Source of the DNA: Planctomycetota bacterium
GTDB taxonomy: Bacteria; Planctomycetota; Phycisphaerae; UBA1845; CAIVHJ01
Assembly: GCA_022573485.1 (NCBI GenBank)
Contig: JACZTW010000144.1
Coordinates: forward strand, 1-9,247
Length of the DNA: 9,247 bases
Direction: 5' to 3'
The translations under genes and the position numbers were made by a program. Numbering within the stretch: position 1 is the first letter of the stretch; every line of letters begins with the position of its first letter. The notes beneath the pieces were generated by a model. It was not told where the DNA came from. It saw only the letters and a list, made by a program, of their open reading frames with translations, and searched no databases. Of this stretch, positions 1 to 6,136 are shown one piece after another.

Positions 1-1534
1 GATCTGCCTGCACGCACTCGCACGTACCGGGCTTGACCGGGCCCCAGCAACCCAACAAGAGTGCGAGGTCGGACGCGCCGACGTCGCCGCTCTGGTCAGG
101 ATCGAAGTGGCAAAAACAGCCGCCGGCCTGCGCTGAAGGCCCCTGGGCCGGGGTGCTTAGCGATCCCGGCGCGCCGGGACCGTCGGTGCTGCCGCGATAG
201 TGGACGATCGCGGCCGTCGTATTCTGCGGGGGGGTGTCGGCATCGAAGCGGAAGTTGTAAGTGGTGCCCCAGCGCAGAGCGTTGCCGTTGGGGTCGTCGT
301 CAAAAGTCACCGTCGACCAAGTCAAGGCCCGGCTGCCCCCGGCCCCCGTATCCGCAGACGCCCAGTCGGTGCCGTCGAAACCGAAACCCGGGTAGCCGTC
401 ACCGCTGTGATAGAACACGTCGTGGAAGCCAATATTGGTCACCGCGACTCCCTCGGGGATCGGAATCGTGAAGCTGGATGCGGCGAGATGCGAGTTCATG
501 TTGTGCAGGGCATACTCATAGTGCCAAGTGCCGTCCCCATTGTCGGAAACGCGCCAGCCGAGCTGGAACATACCGCGCTGCGAATCCTTGATCTCTCGAA
601 TCATCACCGGCGTCTTCGTGCCTTCCCATTCTTCCTGCCAGGCGATTAGAACGATCTGCTGTTCGCTAATGGGCAGGTTGCTTGTGATATTGCCGGTATA
701 GGGCGACGGCGGCATGTTGACGTGCACCCACGAGGCGTTGTTGTAGCGATTGTTCAGGTCTTCATCATGCGTGACATAGTGAATCTCGATGTAGTACTTG
801 GCGCCGGCATGGCTCAAGTCGTTCACGTTGACCTGCAAGCGCCCCGCAATGAGGCCCGGGCCGGAAGGCGAGGGGTACGGATGATCGTGCGTGCCCGGGC
901 CGCTACCACCGTATTGCAAACCCACCGGGTTGACGTCGCGCCGCGGGCCGAGATTCGTGGAGCCGTTACGCCAGGCCGTGTAGGTGTCGGCGCAGCCGAT
1001 GCCGAGCGTGCTGCAGTTGGTGGACTGGCAACTCCCACAGGTCGGCTCGCTCAGGGCACAGAAGGAATGCTTCAGCCAGCTCATGCCGATCATTTCGAAG
1101 CGCTCGCCGTCGGCGGACATGCGATACATGTTCTGGGCGATCAGCGGGTGTCGGCCGCTGCTGCCGCTGATCCACTCTGCGATTTCCGTCCCCACGTTGC
1201 AGGCGGTTGTCGCCGCAGAAAAAGCGGCAATGTCGCCCGCAATCCCGTATTCGCGATAGTCATGTTGGGTGTTCTTTCCGATCCGACTGACGGAGATGTC
1301 GATCTGCGCCGGTCCGCTCATGGCCGTGCGAATACCCGTGTCGGAAGAGATGCTCTCGGGCCGTTCCTCTTTCTGCTCAACGGCCAATTGGCGCTGGGCC
1401 TCGACGCCCGCGGCCTCCACGGTTGCTTCTTCGGCCGAGGCGCGCTCCGAAGCCAGGCCCTCCTCGCCCGTGGACAGAGCGATGGCGCACACCACAAACC
1501 CTGCTATCGATAAGGCTGTCAGGCATTTCCGCAT
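1..1534 (-). CDS. Secreted planctomycete-type protein with C-terminal dockerin-like repeat (3' end cut by window edge)
   Basis: The minus-strand frame stays open from the ATG at 1534-1532 to the left edge (511 codons, no stop), so the C-terminus is missing. A signal peptide is visible: MRK, then a hydrophobic stretch at about residues 5-20. A Glu/Ala-rich linker follows (about 22-60), then a globular region with a Cys cluster at about 159-181 (CGSCQSTNC and nearby). This resembles, from memory, a secreted planctomycete family with a conserved SWLKH / LGPR core (SWLKH at 152-156, LGPR at 195-198). Residues 485-500 form an EF-hand/dockerin repeat: C-H-F-D-x-D-x-S-G-D-V-x-x-x-D-L, then LALLLGCWGP. 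A second repeat probably lies beyond the edge. The role is presumably extracellular or surface-bound, with Ca2+ binding by the dockerin loop (inference). No enzyme fold is recognised. The start is supported by a good Shine-Dalgarno sequence 8 bases upstream. Confidence 0.85.
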   Translation of the reverse strand, partial: MRKCLTALSIAGFVVCAIALSTGEEGLASERASAEEATVEAAGVEAQRQLAVEQKEERPESISSDTGIRTAMSGPAQIDISVSRIGKNTQHDYREYGIAGDIAAFSAATTACNVGTEIAEWISGSSGRHPLIAQNMYRMSADGERFEMIGMSWLKHSFCALSEPTCGSCQSTNCSTLGIGCADTYTAWRNGSTNLGPRRDVNPVGLQYGGSGPGTHDHPYPSPSGPGLIAGRLQVNVNDLSHAGAKYYIEIHYVTHDEDLNNRYNNASWVHVNMPPSPYTGNITSNLPISEQQIVLIAWQEEWEGTKTPVMIREIKDSQRGMFQLGWRVSDNGDGTWHYEYALHNMNSHLAASSFTIPIPEGVAVTNIGFHDVFYHSGDGYPGFGFDGTDWASADTGAGGSRALTWSTVTFDDDPNGNALRWGTTYNFRFDADTPPQNTTAAIVHYRGSTDGPGAPGSLSTPAQGPSAQAGGCFCHFDPDQSGDVGASDLALLLGCWGPVKPGTCECVQAD

Positions 1535-1542
1535 TTCTTCGA

Positions 1543-1550
1543 CTCCTCTC
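1543..1550 (-). promoter_or_regulatory. Shine-Dalgarno site for the dockerin protein gene
   Basis: On the minus strand the sequence reads GAGAGGAG, followed by 8 bases and the ATG at 1534. It fixes the start and confirms that this strand is coding, although long open frames also exist on the opposite strand. Confidence 0.7.
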
Positions 1551-2233
1551 AGATTATTCAGAAAGATTGGAAACTCTTCGAAACGAGGCGTTTTCGCAAA
1601 CCGACGTACCACTGCACAGAGAGCAAGCGACCCACTCTCTATCACGGTCGCGCCCGATCATAGTACCGTAGTTGGCCCAATGAGCCAGAACATATAGTAT
1701 ACGCCCTGCGACCTTCAGTTTCAAGGCGGCCCGATGGGCGGGGCACCCCGCTCGGCCCCAAGGCCATTGCTCCTGGACTCATGGGTTGATGCATCCCAAT
1801 CCGACGGAGTGCCGCTGGTCCGACCCAGGCGGATCCGCCAGTGCTGCTGCCGGCACGTCCGGCACTAGCGGACAAGCCGCCACTGGCACCCCCGCGTGTG
1901 TCAATCCCTCGTTTCAAGAGTAACGGAGCACTCGCTCGGATGGATCGCAGCCCTGAAGATTAGAGCGTCCTCATGCTCGCTCTGTTACGATGAGCAACTC
2001 CGCCAAACGACGAAATGAAAGTGTGGGATCCTACCGTTGGCCTATCGCCCAGCGGCTGCCGAGACGCCCCCATGATGCTCTTCCGAGTTGTATTGGTCAT
2101 GCAGGGATCAATAGCCCGTCGCTTCACCGGGAGCCGAACCGACACGCTCCATGCAGCGCGTGCGAGGCGGACGCCCCTATCGTCGCATCTATATGGGTTC
2201 CAAGCACTAACGGATTTGCAGCGAAAACGGTCA
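1551..2233. other. Intergenic region without a recognisable gene
   Basis: This spans the gap between the minus-strand secreted-protein gene and the promoter of the acetyltransferase gene. Open frames of 60-90 codons exist on both strands, but they lack Shine-Dalgarno sites, read as low-quality Arg/Ser/Pro-rich protein and match no family I know. It contains a hairpin-capable GCGGGG-CA-CCCCGC at 1738-1751 and the inverted-repeat cluster listed separately. It also contains a short dyad AGAGCG/CGCTCT around 1963-1984. No tRNA, rRNA or CRISPR structure was seen. The minus-strand gene's own promoter should lie at the left end of this region, but no clear -35/-10 pair stood out. Confidence 0.5.
1828..1887. 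repeat. Cluster of nested inverted repeats
   Basis: Three dyads are packed into 60 bases. There is a perfect 12-bp palindrome GGCGGATCCGCC at 1828-1839. A 7-bp outer pair, GCCAGTG (1837-1843) with CACTGGC (1881-1887), encloses a perfect inner hairpin, TGCCGG-cacgt-CCGGCA (1848-1864). A further pair, GTCCG/CGGAC, overlaps at about 1857-1873. It could be a structured RNA, a protein-binding site or a small mobile-element remnant. No T-run follows in either direction, so an intrinsic terminator is unlikely. Confidence 0.4.
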
Positions 2234-2263
2234 TTGTACTGTAGCCGGAGTGGGGATTATACT
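2234..2263 (+). promoter_or_regulatory. Possible sigma70-type promoter of the GNAT gene
   Basis: TTGTAC at 2234-2239 and TATACT at 2258-2263 are separated by 18 bases, each close to consensus. The expected transcript start is near 2270, giving a leader of about 75 bases before the ATG at 2346. The leader shows no obvious riboswitch and no strong Shine-Dalgarno sequence. Confidence 0.45.
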
Positions 2264-2345
2264 CTCGGTAGGTCTGCATAGTCGGTTGGCCGGCGCGCAG
2301 CCGTGCAGATGCAGCGCCCGAGCACTCTATTCGCAGCCAGCAACT

Positions 2346-2831
2346 ATGCCCGAACCGATTCAAGACTCCGACCGAGATGCGATTCGCCAGTTCATCACTG
2401 AACATTGGCATGCGCCGCACATTTGCATTCGCGACAAGCTGTATCACCCACACCAGGCTGAAGCGTTCATCGAACGACGCGACGGCAAGATTGCGGCACT
2501 CGTGACCTACGAGCAGCAGGGCGACGCGATCCTGATGATCACCCAGAACAGCATCGAGCCCGGGGCGGGGATCGGTGCGTCGCTGGTGCTCAAGGTCATC
2601 GAAGAGGCCCGCAAACGTAAGGTCCGGCGGATCTGGCTGACGACCACCAACGACAACCTCAAGTCGATGGGGTTCTATCAGCGGATGGGGTTTCGGCTGG
2701 TGGCCGTCCATCGCGACGCGGTCATCGGCGGACGCCAGAGCCTCAAGCCCGAACTCCCGGAATTCGGCGTCAACGGGCTGCCCATCCTCGACGAAATCGA
2801 GATGGAGCTGATTCTGGAGCCGGCGCTGTGA
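2346..2831 (+). CDS. GNAT-family N-acetyltransferase
   Basis: This 161-residue cytoplasmic protein is of the usual length for a single-domain GNAT enzyme, which transfers acetyl from acetyl-CoA to an amine. Residues 46-68 read as beta strands preceding motif A. The pyrophosphate-binding loop is E-P-G-A-G-I-G-A-S-L at 71-80, a variant of the usual Q/R-x-x-G-x-G/A, followed by a helix ending at about 91. Motif B is visible as TNDN...MGFYQRMGF at 101-116. The C-terminal segment ending in L-P-I-L-D-E-I-E-x-E-L is typical of one bacterial GNAT subgroup. The substrate cannot be read from the sequence. An in-frame GTG at 2250 would add 32 residues, but that extension overlaps the predicted -10 box and reads as non-coding, so ATG 2346 is preferred. 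The gene sits just upstream of ribH on the same strand, and a separate promoter appears to lie between them. Confidence 0.88.
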   Translation: MPEPIQDSDRDAIRQFITEHWHAPHICIRDKLYHPHQAEAFIERRDGKIAALVTYEQQGDAILMITQNSIEPGAGIGASLVLKVIEEARKRKVRRIWLTTTNDNLKSMGFYQRMGFRLVAVHRDAVIGGRQSLKPELPEFGVNGLPILDEIEMELILEPAL

Positions 2832-2843
2832 CTCGGAACCGCG

Positions 2844-2872
2844 TTGACCCGTCCAGCCCGTTCGGATATCCT
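2844..2872 (+). promoter_or_regulatory. Likely sigma70-type promoter for ribH-nusB-ftsY
   Basis: TTGACC at 2844-2849 and TATCCT at 2867-2872 have the ideal 17-base spacing. The predicted transcript start near 2879 gives a leader of about 60 bases. That is too short for an FMN riboswitch, and none of its conserved elements are visible. The position just after the acetyltransferase stop makes it a natural operon promoter. Confidence 0.5.
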
Positions 2873-2939
2873 GTCGTTGATCCATAACTGATGGGGATCC
2901 AGTATCTTAAGTGACGCTTAGTGCAACAAAGGTGCCGCC

Positions 2940-3422
2940 ATGCCGGAGAAACTCACAGGCGATTTGATCGTCCGCAAGCAACGCTTCGCGGTCCTCAGCA
3001 GCCGATTCAACGAGTTCATCACCAGCAGATTGCGCGATGCGGCGGTGGACACACTGAAGCGGCACGGTTGTCCGGAATCCAACATCACCGAGGTGCAGGT
3101 GCCCGGCGCTTTCGAATTGCCGCTGGTGGCCGGCAAGCTGGCTTCGACGAAACGATTCGATGCCGTGATCGCTCTGGGCTGCATCATTCGCGGCGCGACT
3201 CCGCATTTTGACTACATTTGCAGCGCGACGACCGAGGGGTTGGCCCGCGTGGCGCGGGAGACGCAAGTGCCCATCGCCTTCGGCGTGCTGACCACCAATA
3301 CCATTGAACAGGCTGTCGAACGCGCCGGTACCAAGGGCGGCAACAAGGGCGCGGACGCCGCTCTGGCCGCGATCGAAATGACAAATTTGATTCGTCAAAT
3401 CGATGCCGACGACAAGTTGTAA
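2940..3422 (+). CDS. ribH: 6,7-dimethyl-8-ribityllumazine synthase
   Basis: RibH condenses 5-amino-6-ribitylamino-uracil with 3,4-dihydroxy-2-butanone 4-phosphate, the penultimate step of riboflavin synthesis, usually as a pentamer or a 60-subunit capsid in the cytoplasm. The 160 residues match the family length. Visible motifs: SRFN (21-24, aromatic residue stacking on the substrate), VPGAFELP (54-61), ALGCIIRGATPHFDYI (78-93) with the catalytic His at 89, FGVLTTNT (114-121), and E-R-A-G-T-K-G-G-N-K-G at 127-137, with the phosphate-binding Arg 128. All key residues are present. The start has a Shine-Dalgarno sequence AAAGGTG (2928-2934) 5 bases upstream. It is first in a probable operon, followed 51 bases later by nusB. 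The ribH-nusB pairing is common in bacteria. Confidence 0.97.
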   Translation: MPEKLTGDLIVRKQRFAVLSSRFNEFITSRLRDAAVDTLKRHGCPESNITEVQVPGAFELPLVAGKLASTKRFDAVIALGCIIRGATPHFDYICSATTEGLARVARETQVPIAFGVLTTNTIEQAVERAGTKGGNKGADAALAAIEMTNLIRQIDADDKL

Positions 3423-3473
3423 GCCCCCGCGTTTGATGATCTTCAAGGCCGACCGCCGCCGTGATCGAGAGAG

Positions 3474-3878
3474 ATGCACCACCAACGCAAACTTCGTATC
3501 GCCACGATTCAAGCCTTGTTCCAGTTTGACGTTCAGGGTGACGAATTCGCCGACAAGACCGAGGAGTTTCTCCGCACACAAGAACTCTCTGAGAAGGACA
3601 TCACTCGGACGAACGATTTGATCACACTCGTCCGCGAACGTATGAGCGAGATCGACGGCTTGATCAATGGGGCGTCGGAACACTGGGACTTGAAACGGAT
3701 CACGCCGATCGACCGGGCCATTCTGCGTCTGGCGACCTGCGAGCTTCTGTTTGTCGAAGCCACGCCGCCCAAAGTCGCCATCAACGAGGCGATTGAGCTG
3801 GCCAAGACTTTTGGCGAAGCAGAGTCGCCCCACTTCGTCAACGGCTTGCTCGACGCAATCTGGAAGAAGTCGCAGTGA
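3474..3878 (+). CDS. nusB: Transcription antitermination factor NusB
   Basis: NusB binds boxA RNA together with NusE (ribosomal protein S10) and supports antitermination of rRNA operons. At 134 residues it has the family's usual size and all-helical character. N-terminal RNA-binding features are present (basic HHQRKLR at 2-8, then ALFQFD at 14-19). The C-terminal half is diagnostic: W71-x-L-x-R75, D-R-A-I-L-R-L-A at 80-87, E-L-L-F at 90-93, and VAINEAIELAKTFG at 101-114 followed by F-V-N-G-L-L-D at 121-127. The ATG at 3474 is preceded by GAGAGA, a weak ribosome-binding site. Coupling to ribH transcription is likely given the 51-base gap. A CG-rich inverted repeat lies downstream before ftsY. 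Confidence 0.96.
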   Translation: MHHQRKLRIATIQALFQFDVQGDEFADKTEEFLRTQELSEKDITRTNDLITLVRERMSEIDGLINGASEHWDLKRITPIDRAILRLATCELLFVEATPPKVAINEAIELAKTFGEAESPHFVNGLLDAIWKKSQ

Positions 3879-3891
3879 AGAGGTAGGCTTC

Positions 3892-3952
3892 CGGCCTCGG
3901 GCTTCAGGCTTCCGGATGTCCCCAGCCGCCCGAAGCCCGAAGCCCGAAGCCG
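3892..3952. repeat. 24-bp imperfect inverted repeat between nusB and ftsY
   Basis: The left arm (3892-3915) and right arm (3929-3952) pair over 24 bases with three mismatches, around a 13-base loop. The right arm is built from three near-copies of the heptamer CCCGAAG, so the element is also a short tandem repeat. No T-run follows, so it is not a classic intrinsic terminator. It more likely belongs to a dispersed family of small palindromic intergenic repeats (REP/MITE-like). As RNA it could modulate ftsY expression or stabilise the upstream mRNA. Confidence 0.7.
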
Positions 3953-3989
3953 GACGTGGATCGACGCCTCGAACGGATTGGAAACTCGA

Positions 3990-4904
3990 ATGGGTTTGTT
4001 TGATCGATTCAAGAAAGGTCTGACTAAGACGCGCGAGAAGATCGTGCAGGGTTTCCGCGCCGTCCTGCCCTTCGGCCAACCTATCGACGAGAACATCCTG
4101 AACAGCCTCGAAGATACCATGCTCGCCGCCGACATGGGCCCGGCGGTCGTGACTGCCCTGATCAACGACGTCCGCACCGCTTGGCAGAAAGGCCGACTTA
4201 GCGAAACGCAGGACATTCTGCCTCACTTGCGCGAGCGCGTCATCGAACGTTGGCCCGAGCAGGATCGGCAACTGGCCCGCGCCGAGACCAAGCCGACCGT
4301 CGTGTTGGTCACCGGCGTCAACGGCTCCGGCAAGACCACCAGCATCGCCAAGCTGGCCAAGCACCTCACCGATCAGGGCGAGAAAGTCATGGTCGCCGCT
4401 TGCGACACATACCGCGCCGCCGCCGTCGAACAGCTCACCATTTGGGCCGAGCGCATCGGCGTGCCGATCATCAAGCAGGCCCAGGGATCGGACCCGGGAG
4501 CCGTCGCCTACGACGCCTGCGAGTCGGCGCTGGCCAAAGACATCGACGTGCTCATCGTCGACACCGCAGGCCGACTGCACACCCAGGACCACCTCATGCG
4601 CGAGCTGGCCAAGATCCAGCGCGTCATCGACAAGCGGATCCCCGGCGCGCCGCACGAAGTGCTGCTCGTGCTCGACGCCACCATCGGCCAGAACGCCGTC
4701 AACCAGGCCCGGATCTACTGCGAGCATGTTTCCATCAGCGGCATCTTCCTCGCCAAGCTGGACGGCTCCGCCAAGGGCGGCGTAGTCATCGGCATCCGCG
4801 ACCAGCTCGGCGTGCCGGTCAAGTTCGTCGGCCTGGGCGAGACCCCCGACGACATCGAACCCTTCGACCCCCGCGAGTTCGCAAGCGCCCTCTTCGCCGA
4901 GTGA
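3990..4904 (+). CDS. ftsY: Signal recognition particle receptor FtsY (SRP GTPase)
   Basis: FtsY docks the SRP-ribosome complex at the inner membrane and, with Ffh, hydrolyses GTP to hand nascent membrane proteins to SecYEG. From the ATG at 3990 it is 304 residues, a short form without the long acidic A domain of E. coli FtsY. It begins with the amphipathic MGLFDRFKKGLTKTR, the usual membrane-targeting start. The N domain spans about 1-100. The G domain follows with P-loop GVNGSGKTT (109-117), DTYRAAAVEQL (139-149), DTAGR (201-205), AKLDGSAKGG (265-274; Ala replaces the usual Thr of TKLDG) and GLGETPDD (291-298). A TTG at 3978 could add four residues, but family N-termini favour the ATG. It is third in the ribH-nusB-ftsY group, 111 bases after nusB. 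Confidence 0.97.
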   Translation: MGLFDRFKKGLTKTREKIVQGFRAVLPFGQPIDENILNSLEDTMLAADMGPAVVTALINDVRTAWQKGRLSETQDILPHLRERVIERWPEQDRQLARAETKPTVVLVTGVNGSGKTTSIAKLAKHLTDQGEKVMVAACDTYRAAAVEQLTIWAERIGVPIIKQAQGSDPGAVAYDACESALAKDIDVLIVDTAGRLHTQDHLMRELAKIQRVIDKRIPGAPHEVLLVLDATIGQNAVNQARIYCEHVSISGIFLAKLDGSAKGGVVIGIRDQLGVPVKFVGLGETPDDIEPFDPREFASALFAE

Positions 4905-5009
4905 TCGCCGGAGCACGGCACACCGTGTCCAGTCCGCCCATTCCTCGCGCGGCAACAGCACTCGCCTGCACAGGCGCGCCGACCCATCAGCCACGTGAGG
5001 GAACGCGCG

Positions 5010-5096
5010 TCACATCTTCTTTGCAGCCTTGGGCTTACGACGCGATGGCTTCGTTTGGCCAATACGCTTTTTGGCACTTTCGCGTTCTCCCAACAT
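5010..5096 (-). CDS. Possible 28-codon Lys/Arg-rich small ORF
   Basis: On the minus strand an ATG at 5096-5094 opens a 28-residue frame ending at a TGA (5012-5010). The product starts M-L-G-E-R-E-S-A-K-K-R and ends R-R-K-P-K-A-A-K-K-M, with 11 Lys/Arg residues. The composition resembles a nucleic-acid-binding basic tail, such as a histone-like C-terminus or a small ribosomal protein, rather than random frame. No convincing Shine-Dalgarno sequence lies at normal distance, and no family is recognised. It could be a vestige of a longer basic protein or chance. Confidence 0.25.
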   Translation of the reverse strand: MLGERESAKKRIGQTKPSRRKPKAAKKM

Positions 5097-5166
5097 CCAA
5101 CATTTCACACACCTCTGTTCTTCTGCTCCTCATTCCTGATTCACAGTTCATCATTCACAATTCTCC
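5088..5166. repeat. Low-complexity ATTC/AACAT-type tract
   Basis: The tract begins with two AACAT units (5092-5104) and continues with degenerate ATTC(N)ATTCA-style repeats (5131-5164: cattcctgattcacag, then ttcatcattcacaattc). It is pyrimidine-rich and AT-richer than its surroundings. From memory, degenerate ATTCATCATTC tracts are frequent between genes in planctomycetes. Here it marks a compositional break between the housekeeping operon and the downstream module. Confidence 0.45.
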
Positions 5167-5281
5167 ATGCGTACACTCCAACCGCGAAAACCGCTACCCT
5201 TGTTACTTCACAGGCGCGCTATCGGATCGGCAAGGCTCGAAACCATGCCCTCTGGATCTCCCAAGTTCCTCAGAGCCCAGA

Positions 5282-5329
5282 TATAATGTATCAAGCCCGC
5301 AACGAGGTGAACAGAACTAACACGGTTCT
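5282..5329 (+). promoter_or_regulatory. Candidate promoter (-10 box) and dyad for the two-gene module
   Basis: A perfect TATAAT lies at 5282-5287. No good -35 is found at 16-18 bases upstream (TCCCAA at 17), so an activator or another sigma factor may be needed. A start near 5294 would give a leader of about 105 bases. In the early leader, AGAAC (5313-5317) and GTTCT (5325-5329) form a perfect 5-bp dyad with a 7-base spacer, placed where a repressor could block transcription. No regulator gene is encoded in the module. Confidence 0.35.
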
Positions 5330-5398
5330 ACGCGAACTCAACAGACCGGGGCGTATGGAAGTTCGCAAAGCTCATAGTGGTCCGACGATACGAACGTA

Positions 5399-6136
5399 AT
5401 GTCGATCTACGACGACAATCAAAGCGCTGGTCGCGAGACGCCAGAAGCAGAACTTGCGCTCCCGGAATGGACACCACGCCGGCGCGAACTGTTGAAGTGG
5501 TTTCTGAGCGAAGCTCGCTCGTTGGCACCCGCTTACAAGGCGGCCGTTCAACTCCTGAACATACCGACATTCCCCGCGAGGGAGCATCTGATCGGCCACC
5601 TCATGCGGGACATCTACGACAAACTCCCTTCAATCCTTAACCGCGCATACACATGGCGACCACATGGTGGAGCGATTGCATGCCATATCGACAAGGTCCA
5701 ATCGGAATGGAAGACAGTAGACAAGCCTTTCGCGGCTTCAAACGGTCTGCAGCCCCAACAAATCCAAACTACAGACCGCGCAGAGATACCATGGGCGGCG
5801 GCTCAAGCCATTGAGCGCTTGCTTGAGATCCATCGCGAGTTAAAGAATAATCAGCGACCCCCGAGTGAGGAACTCGCACGTGTGCTCTATGCGCGGTACG
5901 ACGAAGCCGGGCTCGATCCGCCACATCGTCTCGTGAAGCAGTTCAAGCGCGAACGTAATTGGTTCATGGAACGTGCTCATTTGCCCAATGAAGAAGAGAA
6001 ACGACATGGCGACGAGGGGCTGGAAGAGCATTTTGCGTCATTCGAGGGCGCACTCTATTCGCTCGTCGGTAGCTGTTTCCAAGGACAGAAGGAAATCGAT
6101 GACTTCTTGGCTAGAGCCAACCGAAGAACAGATTGA
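5399..6136 (+). CDS. Uncharacterised 245-residue helical protein, first gene of two-gene module
   Basis: I do not recognise a named family with certainty. The start is forced: an in-frame TAG at 5375 precedes the ATG at 5399, with no other start codon between. No clear Shine-Dalgarno sequence is visible. The protein is soluble and mostly helical, without signal peptide or membrane segments. The N-terminal region (about 24-80) has W-x-x-R-R-R-x-L-L-x-W-F-L-x-E-A-R, then R61-E-H-L-I-G-H67-x-x-R70, a pattern I recall as conserved in hypothetical proteins encoded beside large helical-repeat partners. R61...H67 fits the spacing of an HEPN RX4-6H motif but is nearer the N-terminus than usual. The C-terminus has W188-F-M-E-R-A-H194 and F-x-S-F-E-G-A-L at 212-219, ending with E-I-D-D-F-L-A-R-A-N (232-241). 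It overlaps the next gene by 38 bases, implying translational coupling and joint function. Confidence 0.8.
   Translation: MSIYDDNQSAGRETPEAELALPEWTPRRRELLKWFLSEARSLAPAYKAAVQLLNIPTFPAREHLIGHLMRDIYDKLPSILNRAYTWRPHGGAIACHIDKVQSEWKTVDKPFAASNGLQPQQIQTTDRAEIPWAAAQAIERLLEIHRELKNNQRPPSEELARVLYARYDEAGLDPPHRLVKQFKRERNWFMERAHLPNEEEKRHGDEGLEEHFASFEGALYSLVGSCFQGQKEIDDFLARANRRTD
6087..6093 (+). promoter_or_regulatory. Shine-Dalgarno site deciding the start of the 961-residue gene
   Basis: AGAAGGA lies 5 bases before the ATG at 6099, inside the end of the preceding gene. It selects this start over in-frame upstream candidates (5973, 5988, 6006), which would extend the overlap by up to 126 bases into the preceding gene. 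Confidence 0.7.

Larger units (their letters stand above)
4905..5281. other. Intergenic region between ftsY and the two-gene module
   Basis: Just after the ftsY stop there is a weak hairpin, CACGG-caca-CCGTG (4914-4927), without a T-run. A tight palindrome, CGCCTG-CA-CAGGCG, lies at 4963-4976. The 11-mer CACAGGCGCGC occurs twice in direct orientation (4969-4979 and 5209-5219). A low-complexity tract and a possible tiny minus-strand ORF lie between those copies and are listed separately. No larger gene is supported on either strand, and no tRNA or integrase is visible. Confidence 0.5.

Noticed and set aside
722..1513. A 263-codon open frame on the plus strand
   Set aside because: It is the shadow of the minus-strand secreted protein, which has a signal peptide, a Shine-Dalgarno site and a dockerin motif.
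1960..2010. tRNA-like appearance of the sequence around the AGAGCG/CGCTCT dyad
   Set aside because: No T-loop GTTCGAATC motif, no proper 7-bp acceptor stem and no anticodon arm could be drawn on either strand.
2124..2885. A 253-codon minus-strand frame
   Set aside because: It is antisense to the GNAT gene, which carries the acetyl-CoA-binding motifs. The minus frame resembles no protein family.
3892..3952. Inverted repeat as an intrinsic terminator after nusB
   Set aside because: No U-run follows the stem, and ftsY starts only 38 bases later in the same direction.
2907..4994. A 695-codon open frame on the minus strand
   Set aside because: It is antisense to ribH, nusB and ftsY, all of which have full diagnostic motifs. 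High GC leaves long stop-free shadow frames.
5088..5166. CRISPR-like array
   Set aside because: The units are short and degenerate, without regular spacers or constant repeat length.
4250..5320. A 356-codon plus-strand frame
   Set aside because: It is a shifted reading of ftsY giving His/Arg-rich low-complexity protein, then runs through the intergenic tract.
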